Assembly: GCA_024280015.1 (NCBI GenBank)
Contig: JAJRQY010000052.1
Coordinates: forward strand, 1-64,000
Source of the DNA: Actinomycetes bacterium
GTDB lineage: Bacteria > Actinomycetota > Acidimicrobiia > Acidimicrobiales > SZUA-35
Length of the DNA stretch: 64,000 bases
Reading direction: 5' to 3'
The position numbers were made by a program, and so were the translations under genes. Each line of letters starts with the position of its first letter. Position 1 is the stretch's first letter. The notes beneath the pieces are model-generated. The model made no database searches and was not told the origin of the DNA. It was given only the letters and a program-made list of their open reading frames with translations. Positions 9,601 to 19,021 of the stretch are shown here, piece by piece.

Positions 9601-9722
9601 GTACCAATGACCGTTGTCAGGCGAACTTCAAAACGCCGAGCCAGTTCGGCCAGCAACCTCGGACGGAGAATGAGGCCCCGTCCAGCACTGGATGGTGGCG
9701 ATGTTCGAAAGGGACCCATCAA
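6648..9722 (-). CDS. MalT/LuxR-type STAND ATPase with C-terminal SARP-like wHTH + BTAD domain
   Basis: P-loop VIGTAGFGKTALL, LILDDFDQ, and C-terminal LVLGPMELRRDGELVEDDNWLRRERVRMLCGYLVHHPNASRRDVCAALWPDLDETKALSNLRVNLRLF... (BTAD). Confidence 0.88.
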   Translation of the reverse strand: MMGPFRTSPPSSAGRGLILRPRLLAELARRFEVRLTTVIGTAGFGKTALLIQAVEQNQLVTVGQDVWVCCEPEDSDASVLCNTILQAQGVDTGRRDRDPVDVIVEAVWNEAPFDVVLILDDFDQIVPDSGGAQLVADLVQQLPTNGHLVIASRNPLPFSVSKLRSVSDIVEINQEALGFDDNELEGLGTQGTPSSSVQAEGARWPVLAALLAEAGPAAALDFLRDEILDNRSEQDQQALGLLATFSCLDDALVQAVTQSNLTAQELLDGLPLVMSGNDETWQLHPLWTAALADRVNPLEREQALIRGGRHLLERESFLAAGEAFAEAGDLEGLTETTTAMCFRPLTRSWVDESRKLLRLLPASLAGSGMVKLLEAFAELEMRHQWKALTSFEAAAEALRQENLPELEIQALVVASQISGLRDGLPPAPHLYPRAVELAETGLPLACSMVARFDAYAALVAGDPLRAMSYVGDFAGFGPVRARMLIDQLWTDAGYPEHVGEVTTSTSDVEDLAAQGLIDVQLSLALWTRGEVPAGIALDLALELADLTASQRISHQSIQVLGVTTGVALATGDLEEGRRLAFKSRQLLDPDLGPLVGAYVDIGEAAVSLAEGDEEAATRILSGLLQRIPLGKWPPRPYLHFLSPLYILIPETRPLLDSMVMGPAMSEVINATRALVRYRESGNGSEFDEIDWRRVGALRSNLSFPHLVEIALAAKIDLDSDHIDADHRVAVPRRVLNLLAKSDRPVSSLAKTALGNLPGGPDFKLDLLVLGPMELRRDGELVEDDNWLRRERVRMLCGYLVHHPNASRRDVCAALWPDLDETKALSNLRVNLRLFLQVLEPDRPTGVPSWFLDSEGPALNLRPDRLGIDVVEFDQLVDDARSADDRGIPGEALELYRRAADLFRGDYLDGRVFDHWAEFERIRIRSGAALASARVAELLLAKGEPETSMRYASRALLNEPLLERAHRCRIRAFLGMEDRGAAREAAGLLLTSLDEAGLAPEPDSIAILSSLGLVAGSDASRPAKP

Positions 9723-9783
9723 CGAAAACTCACTGTCGGTAGTCTACGTCGACCAGTACGGTCGGTCCCAATCTCGGACAGGA

Positions 9784-10362
9784 TCAGGGCGAGTCTGTGT
9801 CAGCGAGCTCTTCGGTGCAGTTCAGCAAGTCCAGTCGCTGGCCGCAGGTCACGCCAAAGCTCTCGTATTCGCTGCCAACGGGAGCCTGTTCCCAGAGATC
9901 GTCACAGGCTTGGCCGTCTCCAAGCTCGCACTGTGTCCACAACACATCCAATTCCAGGTCATCACCAAAGGCGTATGGCTGATCGTCAAAAGCGAGTCGC
10001 TCTGGGTCTTGCTCGGGAGGGTTAACAAGCGCGTCAGCCGTGGTGCAGCTCTCGATTGCTTCGTCGATCAGGAGCTGCTCGGCGGCATCTCGTTCTTGAG
10101 CCGGGTCAACGGGAGCCAACTCCAGGCGGTCTGACCAACCAACGACACATTGAGCAATCGAATTGCTCAGCCCCATCTCAACAAATCCTTGGACCATGGT
10201 CTCGCGGCTCGGCGGCGCGAGGACCACTTCGGAAGTCGAACAGCTGGACAGTCCAACAAGAGCGCCAACAACAAATGCTCGAGTCCTGTATCGCCCCGTC
10301 CGTAGAACTCCTCTTGCCACTGGTCCCATCCCCGAGTCATGAAGCGTCGGACAATCCGACAC
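9784..10362 (-). CDS. Putative lipoprotein / secreted protein, unknown function
   Basis: Hydrophobic N-terminus with lipobox-like VGLSSCS; Cys-containing acidic C-terminal part. Confidence 0.6.
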   Translation of the reverse strand: MSDCPTLHDSGMGPVARGVLRTGRYRTRAFVVGALVGLSSCSTSEVVLAPPSRETMVQGFVEMGLSNSIAQCVVGWSDRLELAPVDPAQERDAAEQLLIDEAIESCTTADALVNPPEQDPERLAFDDQPYAFGDDLELDVLWTQCELGDGQACDDLWEQAPVGSEYESFGVTCGQRLDLLNCTEELADTDSP

Positions 10363-10391
10363 TCCCTGTCTCTATCGGCATGTCAGGTCCA

Positions 10392-10450
10392 AGATGAAGC
10401 CACCCAAGATGAAGCCACCCAAGATCAAGACACGCAAGGTAAAGACACTG
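10392..10450. repeat. Degenerate 15-bp tandem repeat (about 4 units)
   Basis: aagatgaagccaccc x2, then aagatcaagacacgc and aaggtaaagacactg in register. Confidence 0.85.
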
Positions 10451-10486
10451 GCCGAGAAGTATCTTTGACCAGTGTGAACCTTGGTC

Positions 10487-11848
10487 TTAGCCTTGCCAGC
10501 TCACCGTGACCAGGATGTCAGCTAGGGCTGCTTCGACCAGGCTCGGAGCAGCTTCGTCAGCGGCAGCCAGATGGATCTGGATGTCCTGACCAGCGAAATC
10601 GCTCAGATCAACCGTCTTTGTCTTCCATTGGGCGCTCTTGTTGGTTGGCTTGCCCGTTCGCTGTACAACCATCGTCGTTCCGCTCTCACCAACAATGGAA
10701 ATCCGCAGATAGTCATCGCTGCTGGAGTTCTGAAGATGAGCGAAGTAGTAGGCAAAGTCCATCTGGATATCGCCACCAGCCGGCAGGCTGATGATCGGCG
10801 ATATTGCGCTTGTCCGACCGCTGTCTACGTCGAATTGGCCCGTTTCTGAACCAGCTGCGCCGGTAGTAATGACTCCGGGCGCACCGCTTGGCGTGTAGCC
10901 GAGTTGGGTGATGTGGCCTTGCCAAGAGGTCTCCTCTGGATTGGAGACATCCCATTGACCCGTTGTTGCGGTGTCATCACCGTCAGGGTTGGTGATCCAG
11001 TTTCCTGGATCAGCAGCGGAGTCATAGAGCACCTCGGATCCACTGTTCGAGTCATCATCAATCACCGTAATTTGTCGTTGAACCGTGGTGGTGACGCTAG
11101 TCATACCAACGTAGTACGTCGCTTCAATGGTGACGGTGTAGCTGCCTGCATCCACGTCATCAGTGGCGAAACGAATTGCAGCTTCGTCCTCAACACCCTG
11201 CTTCAAGTAGGTTCCGAGGTTGGGTCGGGAGTGGTCACGTTCGGCCGGATAGACAATGTCGAAGGGGCCGGCGTCGGTGACCCGGAGTTCGACATGGCTA
11301 CTGTCTTGGAGTCCGAGCAAGCCAACGGAGAACCAGGCAACATCGTTGTCCGACATCTCGCCAAGCAAGCCGTCATCCATGGCAAGTCCGTCTCCAACAA
11401 AGACGCTGTCGTCGATGGCAACTGGGAGGGTGACGACCTCGGTGTGAGCGCCAGTATCTGAGACATAGGAAACGGTAATGTCCAGAACTCGTGGCGACGG
11501 TGACTGAGGGTCGACGCGGATGCGAAGGGCGGTGAAGTCAATCTCCAACGGTGACAGCGTGTCGTCGTTATAGAGGCTGGAGAAGGTCGCGGTGTTCTCG
11601 GGGTAGCCAACGTCGATGCCGTCAGAGGAAACCGACGTCACCTTGAACTCTCGGGCTTCGGCATTGCTGACCGTCCACGGGATTGCGATCCAGGCATCTT
11701 GGCCTGGAAAGATTGCTGGGGTGGTCTGTTCCATGAGGGTTACGACAGCGTCACCAGTTCCTGTGTCATCAACAACGGCACCAGCCAGGGCTGGGGTAGT
11801 TGCTGTGAACGCAGTGCCGGCGGCTAGGCATGCGATTATTCTTTTCAC
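10487..11848 (-). CDS. Secreted beta-rich protein of unknown function
   Basis: GTG start with signal peptide VKRIIACLAAGTAFTATTPALAG; repeated Ig-like/beta-sandwich-like segments. Confidence 0.7.
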   Translation of the reverse strand: MKRIIACLAAGTAFTATTPALAGAVVDDTGTGDAVVTLMEQTTPAIFPGQDAWIAIPWTVSNAEAREFKVTSVSSDGIDVGYPENTATFSSLYNDDTLSPLEIDFTALRIRVDPQSPSPRVLDITVSYVSDTGAHTEVVTLPVAIDDSVFVGDGLAMDDGLLGEMSDNDVAWFSVGLLGLQDSSHVELRVTDAGPFDIVYPAERDHSRPNLGTYLKQGVEDEAAIRFATDDVDAGSYTVTIEATYYVGMTSVTTTVQRQITVIDDDSNSGSEVLYDSAADPGNWITNPDGDDTATTGQWDVSNPEETSWQGHITQLGYTPSGAPGVITTGAAGSETGQFDVDSGRTSAISPIISLPAGGDIQMDFAYYFAHLQNSSSDDYLRISIVGESGTTMVVQRTGKPTNKSAQWKTKTVDLSDFAGQDIQIHLAAADEAAPSLVEAALADILVTVSWQG

Positions 11849-11922
11849 ACCCTCCTCTTCGGTCAGAGGGCAGGGGCGCATTGAGCAATCTGTCCAGAGA
11901 GAACCATTTGGCCTAGCCGCGC

Positions 11923-12669
11923 CTAGCCCGTCTCCTCCACCAGACGAAGACCGGTGGGTCCAGTTTTCTCTGCCTTGGAGGGTAGTTCCACCACAAATTC
12001 AGTGAGGTGACCAGGGAAAACATGTTCGGACACCAGGATGGCCTGATCCTTGGTGTTGAATGTCGTTCGACGGACAACAAGCACCGCACTTGCCTCTGGA
12101 ATACCAAGCAACTCAGCATCGGCCGGGCCGGCTGACTGGGCTCCAATCGTCTGGTCAGCTCCCCGAATCGGCGTTTCCAGTAGCTCATAGAAACTGGCGC
12201 CTTCAACATCGGCTTTGGACAATTCGGCTCCTAGATCTTCTCGACACCAGACCGTCACTCGGGCAAAGGGTTCACCGTCAGCAAGATTGATTCGCTTCAC
12301 TTCTAACACTCGCTCACCCAGGACTGGCGCAATCAGGGGTGGGGCATCAACGAATTGGAAATCCAGAATTCGGCGCTCAGACCGGCGACCGGATTTGGCC
12401 AGCCTGCTCTCAATGGTTGAGAGCCCAGTTAGGGGCTGAGACAAGGGGTCAGCGGCGGCAAACCAGCCGAACCCCTGACGAGAATCGACCAAACCTTCTC
12501 CTCGAAGGACTTCCAGGGCCTTGCGAATCGTCACCCTGCTGGCACTGTAGGACGCACCAAGGCTTGCCTCACTTGGCAGCAGCTTCCCGGCGGCGAACTC
12601 CCCCGCACCGAGACGGCTCCGGAGCTCCTCAGCGATTTGGTGATACCGAATTGTCCTCACTTGTATCAT
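11923..12669 (-). CDS. GntR-family regulator, HutC subfamily (UTRA domain)
   Basis: YHQIAEELRSRLGAGEFAAGKLLPSEASLGASYSASRVTIRKALEVLRGEGLVDSRQGFGWF...; UTRA-like C-terminus. Divergent from aconitase. Confidence 0.92.
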   Translation of the reverse strand: MIQVRTIRYHQIAEELRSRLGAGEFAAGKLLPSEASLGASYSASRVTIRKALEVLRGEGLVDSRQGFGWFAAADPLSQPLTGLSTIESRLAKSGRRSERRILDFQFVDAPPLIAPVLGERVLEVKRINLADGEPFARVTVWCREDLGAELSKADVEGASFYELLETPIRGADQTIGAQSAGPADAELLGIPEASAVLVVRRTTFNTKDQAILVSEHVFPGHLTEFVVELPSKAEKTGPTGLRLVEETG

Positions 12670-12824
12670 CTCTCTCTTGCGCTTGCCTTCAACTTGTCTT
12701 ATAGTTGTATCGAAGTTTACCTTATCCTAGTGTTCCTCGGCCTACTGGACCTACCATGCATGTGCAAGTGCTAGCCGCTCGCCCAGGAGCTAGCCCCAGA
12801 ATCCGCGACAGAAAGAGCCTCACG

Positions 12825-15104
12825 ATGGCTGTTGGACCAGAAACCCCAATCGAACTCATCAATCGTGTCTACGCCACGCTGGACGAGCGAATTGGCGCCA
12901 TGCGCGACCGCCTTGGGCACCCCCTCACCCTGACAGAGAAGATCCTGGCCAACCACCTGGACTCCGCCGACGCCGAAGTCGAGCGAGGTGAGAGCTATGT
13001 TGACTTCCGCCCCGACCGCGTTGCCATGCAAGACGCCACCGCACAGATGGCCTGGCTCCAGTTTGATACTGCTGGTCTGACCGAGGTCCAGGTACCAACC
13101 ACCACCCACTGCGATCACCTCATCCAAGCCAAGGTTGAAGCAAAACAAGACCTCTTGCGAGCTATCGACACCAACGAAGAGGTGTATGAATTCCTGGCCT
13201 CCATTAGTGCCAAATACGGGGGCGGGTTCTGGAAGCCCGGCAGCGGCATCATCCACCAGGTCGTTCTCGAGAACTACGCCTTCCCCGGCGGCATGATGAT
13301 CGGAACGGACAGCCACACCCCCAATGCTGGTGGCCTGGGCATGGTGGCCATCGGGGTTGGTGGCGCCGACGCCGTCGACGTCATGACCGGCTTCCCCTGG
13401 AACGTGAAGTTCCCCAAAGTCATCGGCGTCAAACTCACCGGCCAACTCAGCGGTTGGAGCGCCCCCAAGGACGTCATCTTAAAGGTGGCCGACATCCTCA
13501 CCGTTAAGGGCGGCACCGGAGCCATTGTTGAATACTTCGGCGAGGGAGCCGAGAGCCTCAGCGCAACCGGCAAAGCCACCATCTGCAATATGGGAGCCGA
13601 GATTGGGGCAACGACCTCCATCTTCGCCTTCGACGAATCAATCGCCCGCTTCCTCAACAGCACCGGCCGCGGATCCACCGCCGATGCCGCCAACGCCGTA
13701 GCCCATCACCTGCGGGCCGACGACGAGGTACTGACCAACCCCGAGGCCCACTTCGATCGGGTCATCGAGATCAACCTGAGCGAACTACGCCCCCACATCA
13801 ACGGCCCCCACACCCCCGACCTCGCTCGCGAGGTCAAAGACCTCGGAGCCGAAGCAGCCGAGAACGGCTGGCCAATGGAGATCAGTGCCGCCCTCATCGG
13901 AAGCTGTACCAACTCCTCCTATGAAGACATCACCCGGGCCGCATCCATCGCCCGTGAAGCCAAGGCCAAGGGACTGTCCCTCAAGACCAAGTTGCTGATC
14001 ACGCCCGGTTCCGAGCAGGTTCGGGCCACCATTGAACGCGACGGCTTGTTGGCCGACTTCGAAGCCCTTGGTGCCATCGTGCTGGCCAACGCTTGTGGCC
14101 CCTGCATCGGCCAGTGGGATCGATCCGATGATCGCGAACCCGGCATCACCAATATCGTGGTTTCCTCCTACAACCGAAACTTCCCCAAGCGCAACGATGG
14201 AGACGCCGCCACCCTGGCCTTTGTCACCTCTCCGGAGACCGTCATGGCTCTGGCCTTGTCTGGTCGGGTCGACTTCGATCCAATCTCAGACACGCTGACC
14301 AACGACACCGGTGAGGAAGTATCACTATCGGTCCCCGTTGGCATCGAACTGCCGCCAGCTGGTTTCGATCCAGGCGAAGAAACATTCGTCGCTCCTCCCG
14401 CCGACGGTTCAGGCATCGTCGTCGCCGTTTCGCCTTCTTCTGACCGCCTGCAACTCCTCACCCCATTCCCCGCCTGGGATGGCAACGACTATGAGAATCT
14501 GCCAATCCTGGTCAAGGCCCAAGGCAAGTTCACCACCGACCACATCTCCATGGCTGGCCCCTGGCTCAAGTACCGCGGTCACCTCGAGAACATTTCCGGC
14601 AACCTCTACCTTGGCGCGGTCAATGCGTTCGAGGGATACGAAGTTGGCTACGGCAAGAACCAGCTAACCGGCGAAACCGACACCTATCCGTCCATAGCCA
14701 AGGCCTACCACGAGGCTGGCCAGCCTTGGGTAGTCATTGGGGACGAAAACATGGGTGAAGGTTCCAGCCGCGAGCACGCTGCCATGGAGCCCCGTTTCCG
14801 ACTGGGCTTGGTAGCCATTGCCCGCTCCTTTGCTCGCATTCACGAGACCAATCTGAAGAAGCAGGGCATGGTTCCGCTCACGTTCGCCGACCCGGCCGAC
14901 TATGACCGGATCGGGGAGGACGATCGCATAGCCGTTCGAGGCTTGTCTGCTCTAGCCCCAGGTAAAACCATCACCGTCGAGGTCACTACCGCTACCGGTG
15001 AGACCTGGAGCTTTGAGGGCAATCACACCTTCTCCCCTGCTCAGATCCAATGGTTCCACCAGGGTTCTGCCCTCAACGTGATTCGCCAGAACCTCAGCAG
15101 CTAG
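12825..15104 (+). CDS. Aconitate hydratase, mitochondrial (Aco2)-type
   Basis: [48 protein letters not shown]...[43 protein letters not shown]...[11 protein letters not shown]...[14 protein letters not shown]; recalled to resemble eukaryotic ACO2 over its full length. Confidence 0.97.
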   Translation: MAVGPETPIELINRVYATLDERIGAMRDRLGHPLTLTEKILANHLDSADAEVERGESYVDFRPDRVAMQDATAQMAWLQFDTAGLTEVQVPTTTHCDHLIQAKVEAKQDLLRAIDTNEEVYEFLASISAKYGGGFWKPGSGIIHQVVLENYAFPGGMMIGTDSHTPNAGGLGMVAIGVGGADAVDVMTGFPWNVKFPKVIGVKLTGQLSGWSAPKDVILKVADILTVKGGTGAIVEYFGEGAESLSATGKATICNMGAEIGATTSIFAFDESIARFLNSTGRGSTADAANAVAHHLRADDEVLTNPEAHFDRVIEINLSELRPHINGPHTPDLAREVKDLGAEAAENGWPMEISAALIGSCTNSSYEDITRAASIAREAKAKGLSLKTKLLITPGSEQVRATIERDGLLADFEALGAIVLANACGPCIGQWDRSDDREPGITNIVVSSYNRNFPKRNDGDAATLAFVTSPETVMALALSGRVDFDPISDTLTNDTGEEVSLSVPVGIELPPAGFDPGEETFVAPPADGSGIVVAVSPSSDRLQLLTPFPAWDGNDYENLPILVKAQGKFTTDHISMAGPWLKYRGHLENISGNLYLGAVNAFEGYEVGYGKNQLTGETDTYPSIAKAYHEAGQPWVVIGDENMGEGSSREHAAMEPRFRLGLVAIARSFARIHETNLKKQGMVPLTFADPADYDRIGEDDRIAVRGLSALAPGKTITVEVTTATGETWSFEGNHTFSPAQIQWFHQGSALNVIRQNLSS

Positions 15105-15160
15105 CGAACCGGCCGTCGCTCAAGCCAAGTCCAAGCAACAGCCATAGAAAGCTTTCCGGG

Positions 15161-16194
15161 TTACTCAAGCAGCAAGCGGCCAATGACCAGTATTGATAAG
15201 TCGCGCTCAGGATCAGTCTGGCTCACCTTGATACTGCCCTCATAGCCGTTATCTCCGGTGACGCGAATCTCGTTCGTTGGCCAGACTGCGTCGCTGTACT
15301 CCATCTCACCTTCGGCTAAGAACCCAGCACCCGTTGTGGAACCCGGTAGAAGTCTGAAAGTCGGTCAAAGTCTGTTACTGGCGCATTCCATCGACGATCC
15401 AGCTCAGCCTTGCCCTCAAGCCTTCCGATGCTGTAGGTAACGAAATCATTGACCATGGCAGGATCAACAACAATGTCACCGACCCAGGGGAAGAGGATCT
15501 CGTTGACAACGAGCTCGGAGCTGTTGTCTTGGTCATCCCCGAACGCACCCATTGCCAAACCAGCCTGTTTGGACGTATCGCCATTGGTGTAGGTGTAGTA
15601 GATGCTGTTCACAGACGCCGACGAATCATCATTCGTGAACGCCAAGTTCAGAGTTCCAAGTTCGAGGTCCTCATCGATTCCCGACGCCGTCCACCCAGCT
15701 TCCGCCAACAGGGTTGGCATGAAAATATTGAACTCCTCCATGGTGAAAAGTGGCTGGAAGTTGGCGAAGATCTGGGATCGAGAGGATGCACCTTCATTGC
15801 TGAACCGTTGGGTACTGGAGGCCCAAGTCAAGATTGCGTTGTTAGGGATCACCACCTCTTCGGGGAACAACAGGACTTCTGTCAGGAAGGGCTTCAGATC
15901 AAGGTCAGCCCATTCCGACAATGCGGAAAGCTCGCGAATTGGGCCGGTGCGGCCGACTCGTCGTCCCTCTTCATTCTCAGCGGAGTCTCCGTCCGGCGCT
16001 TCATCGGTGGCTGGTGCATCGGTGTCCGTCTGGTCCTCGGCGGTGACTTGCGTGGCGACAGTGGTCACGGCTGCATCTAGCTCCGAAGAGACAACGGCAT
16101 CGTCACCGCTGATCAACGAGCAGCCCGCCAGCAACATACTTAGCGCAGTTGCCAGCCCTATCATTAACCGCGCAGAATACTTGGAATCGCTCAT
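15161..16194 (-). pseudogene. Lipoprotein of unknown function, apparently frameshifted near its C-terminus
   Basis: Signal peptide/lipobox SMLLAGCSLI. ORF 15316..16194 stops, but an offset frame continues as ...TTGAGFLAEGEMEYSDAVWPTNEIRVTGDNGYEGSIKVSQTDPERDLSILVIGRLLLE* to 15161. Confidence 0.6.
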
Positions 16195-16337
16195 ATTCTT
16201 CCCTCCGGGCAATAGCCCAATCTTGTAGTGCCAAGCGCTCAAGCGACGCTGACTACCTTTCGCAGGCGACAATACTCAAAGAGGTGTAACCAGCCCGAAA
16301 CCAACTCTTCCTGATTTGATGTCGCAATCTCGCAGAG

Positions 16338-17225
16338 CTAGGACAGCTCGCTGGCCCAGGGAGGGTTGGCTCCAGGACGACTCACGGTGATGGCGGCAAC
16401 TCGAACCGCAAACTCCAGCGTCTCTTGCCACCAAGCCAGATCCAGTTGAGCAACATCTGACAGTCCGGGTCCATGTTGCGCTCGATCCAGACAAGTGAGA
16501 ACCGCTCCACAGAAAGAATCACCGGCACCAACGGCATCAACGAAATCAGCCTTGACGCCGGGCACAGTAACACTGTCACCATTGGCCAAGTAGGCCTCGG
16601 CTCCAGCCGCCCCAATAGTTCGCAGAACAACCTTGACCCCCCGCTCAAGAAGGTCACCCACACTGACACCCATCCAGTCCAAGTCTTCATCACTACCTTT
16701 GACCAGGTCAGCTCGGGCCAACCAGCGGTTGGCAAAGCTCCACCAGTGATCAGGATCCTCGATGATCCGGGGCCTCACGTTGGGGTCAAAGGACACGATC
16801 GCTGAAGCCATTTCCGGCGATTCAATCCAATCCGCCAACACCTCCGCCGTTGTTCCTCGGAAGATACCAAGCGTGCCACCGTGAATAATATGGGGGCCAG
16901 TTCCGAGGCCAGACACATCAAGCCCGGTCATCGAGGCATCAGCTGTTCCGTCTCCCTCAAATCGAAAGGACTGCACGGGGACCGTGGTGACGATGGCCCG
17001 GGCCGTTGGTTCTGGTCCTCGCTGAGCTGAGCCTAATTCGACGTTTGATGCCTGCAAGTGTGACCAGATCTGATCCCCTACCTCGTCGGTTGAAACACGG
17101 CCAATAAACGCGGTCGGGGTACCGAGCCGCGACGCGGCAATAGCCGCATTCATCGGCCCGCCTCCAGGGACCGAGCTGCCGTTTGGCAGAACATCGACGA
17201 GGGCTTCCCCGCAGGTAATCAACAC
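16338..17225 (-). CDS. PfkB-family carbohydrate kinase (fructokinase-like)
   Basis: MLITCGEALVDVLPNGSSVPGGGPMNAAIAASRLG...VDAVGAGDSFCGAVL. Confidence 0.93.
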   Translation of the reverse strand: MLITCGEALVDVLPNGSSVPGGGPMNAAIAASRLGTPTAFIGRVSTDEVGDQIWSHLQASNVELGSAQRGPEPTARAIVTTVPVQSFRFEGDGTADASMTGLDVSGLGTGPHIIHGGTLGIFRGTTAEVLADWIESPEMASAIVSFDPNVRPRIIEDPDHWWSFANRWLARADLVKGSDEDLDWMGVSVGDLLERGVKVVLRTIGAAGAEAYLANGDSVTVPGVKADFVDAVGAGDSFCGAVLTCLDRAQHGPGLSDVAQLDLAWWQETLEFAVRVAAITVSRPGANPPWASELS

Positions 17226-17249
17226 CGCGTCACCAACGTTGACTCAATT

Positions 17250-18701
17250 CTACGACTTATCACTGGCAGGATGAGTAGCCGCCAGCTCGGCGTCGGTAGG
17301 CGTGTAGGGCCGAGAAGCTTCATCTGGCAACAGATCCTGGATCTTGCTCATCAATTCGGTAATGGCCTGATCGAGATTGTCTGATGTTGGTCGATACGGC
17401 TTGCCGACTCGAACACGAATGACGGGAGGGTCAGCCAGGTTCAGTAGATACGGGAGCTTCCGGTTTCGGGGCCAAGCCTTTTCGGTCCCCCATAGGGCCA
17501 TCGGAATCAGCGGCCGGTCGGTTTCCAACGCCAGGCGAATCGCACCATAGCGTCCCTCAAGATCTGGCTTGAAGAACTTCTCGCCCCGAGGAATCGTTCC
17601 TTGTGGGAACAAGGCGATCAACTCACCAGCCCGCAAAGCGGTAGCCGCCTTATTGGTGGACTCAGCAGTGTCGCCTTGCCGATCAACTCGAATTGCCCCA
17701 AGGGAGCGGACAATGGGGCCAACCACTGGCGCATCCGTGACTTCCTTCTTGGACAGGAAGCGTGCCGGTCTGCCTGCCTTAGCCGCCACCAGACTCACCA
17801 CCATTGGGTCAACATAGCTACGGTGATTAGAAGCAAGAATGACTCCACCATCCTCAGGAATATTTCCGATCCCATCCATGTCGAACCGCATCCAGCGAAT
17901 GAACTCGGGGCGGACAAGCTGAGCAACAACATCCATTGGCTCGACACCGAGAGGTTTTGGCACGCCAGGCGGAGCGTTGAACCAGACCGTCTCCCAACGA
18001 CGCAGTTTGGCGTAAGCAAAAAGCCGAGGATCAGGATTGACCGCCACTGGGTTGCCGACCGAGGACAGGAGCGGAACATCGAAAATACTGTCGGAGTAGG
18101 CATAGCTTTCGGCGAGGTCGACCTGGTTTGCTCGGGCCCATTCGGCTACTTCACGAGCTTTTCCTCGATTCCAAACGAACTCTCCGTCAATGGTTCCGTC
18201 ATAGGTTCCGTCATCAGCGATCCGATAGTGGGTGGCGAGAACGTCGTCCATCCCAAGCAACTCGGCGAATGGGCGAACCAGGTCGACCGGAGTGGTCGTT
18301 GCCAGCACTACCGGTCTTCCCGCCGCCTTGTGATCTTCAATGACTTCGCGGGCGAACGGCTCTACGGCCTCAACCAGGTCTTGAGCAATGGATGCAGCAG
18401 CAGCACGGGTGTCTTTGACCGACCAGCCTTTGGCTGCACGAGCACCTTGGCGGGTCAAGGCCATGGAAGGCAAGGTTTCACCAATCACGTTGAACACCCC
18501 AAAGAGCAGGCTCTCACCGGGGATTGACTTGTCCGTTACCAGCCCGTGAGCACGGAGTCCACCGGTGATGATTGGACCGCTGGCACCACGAAGAAGGGTG
18601 CGGTCAAGATCGAAGAACGCTGCCCCGCCAGACGTCACGTTCGTTGGCTTCGTCTTCTTTCTCGCCTTCTTCGACTTCGCCGGTCCTGCTGTCTTTGCCA
18701 T
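17250..18701 (-). CDS. HAD-IB phosphatase-like / 1-acylglycerol-3-phosphate acyltransferase (PlsC) fusion
   Basis: FFDLDRTLLRGASG (HAD motif I) plus NHRSYVDPMVV and FPQGTIPRGEKFF (PlsC motifs). Paralogue at 43196..44608. Confidence 0.92.
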   Translation of the reverse strand: MAKTAGPAKSKKARKKTKPTNVTSGGAAFFDLDRTLLRGASGPIITGGLRAHGLVTDKSIPGESLLFGVFNVIGETLPSMALTRQGARAAKGWSVKDTRAAAASIAQDLVEAVEPFAREVIEDHKAAGRPVVLATTTPVDLVRPFAELLGMDDVLATHYRIADDGTYDGTIDGEFVWNRGKAREVAEWARANQVDLAESYAYSDSIFDVPLLSSVGNPVAVNPDPRLFAYAKLRRWETVWFNAPPGVPKPLGVEPMDVVAQLVRPEFIRWMRFDMDGIGNIPEDGGVILASNHRSYVDPMVVSLVAAKAGRPARFLSKKEVTDAPVVGPIVRSLGAIRVDRQGDTAESTNKAATALRAGELIALFPQGTIPRGEKFFKPDLEGRYGAIRLALETDRPLIPMALWGTEKAWPRNRKLPYLLNLADPPVIRVRVGKPYRPTSDNLDQAITELMSKIQDLLPDEASRPYTPTDAELAATHPASDKS

Positions 18702-18747
18702 AGAAGCAGATCTTAGGACAACTGACGTCGACTGGACATGGGCAGAG

Positions 18748-18784
18748 TGGCCAAACAGCAGGGTGACCAAACAGCAGGGTGACC
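18748..18784. repeat. 16-bp direct tandem duplication upstream of HAD-PlsC
   Basis: (c)caaacagcagggtgac repeated twice in tandem. Confidence 0.85.
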
Positions 18785-18793
18785 AAAACGAAC

Positions 18794-18819
18794 GAGACCG
18801 ACTGCAAGCAGTCGGTCTC
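18794..18819. terminator. Perfect 12-bp inverted repeat (hairpin; possible terminator or regulatory element)
   Basis: GAGACCGACTGC-AA-GCAGTCGGTCTC. Confidence 0.55.
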
Positions 18820-19021
18820 AAGTAGCGAGCCGGCACGAGGGGGACCGACCAGTTCGCCTTGAAAGTGACTCCTACGAGGGGGACCGAGGAATCACTAACG
18901 TTCTACGAAGCACAATACAGGGCCAGAATCCATCTGTCCATCAGTTTGCAGAGATTGCTTCCATCTGTAGAAACGATGGAATCGATCCCCTTTGTCTCCA
19001 GCTGTGCCATCATGTTCACTG

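Noticed and set aside
6648-9722. SARP regulator as marker of a secondary-metabolite cluster
   Set aside because: No PKS, NRPS, terpene or RiPP genes are nearby. Neighbours are flagellar genes and hypothetical secreted proteins.
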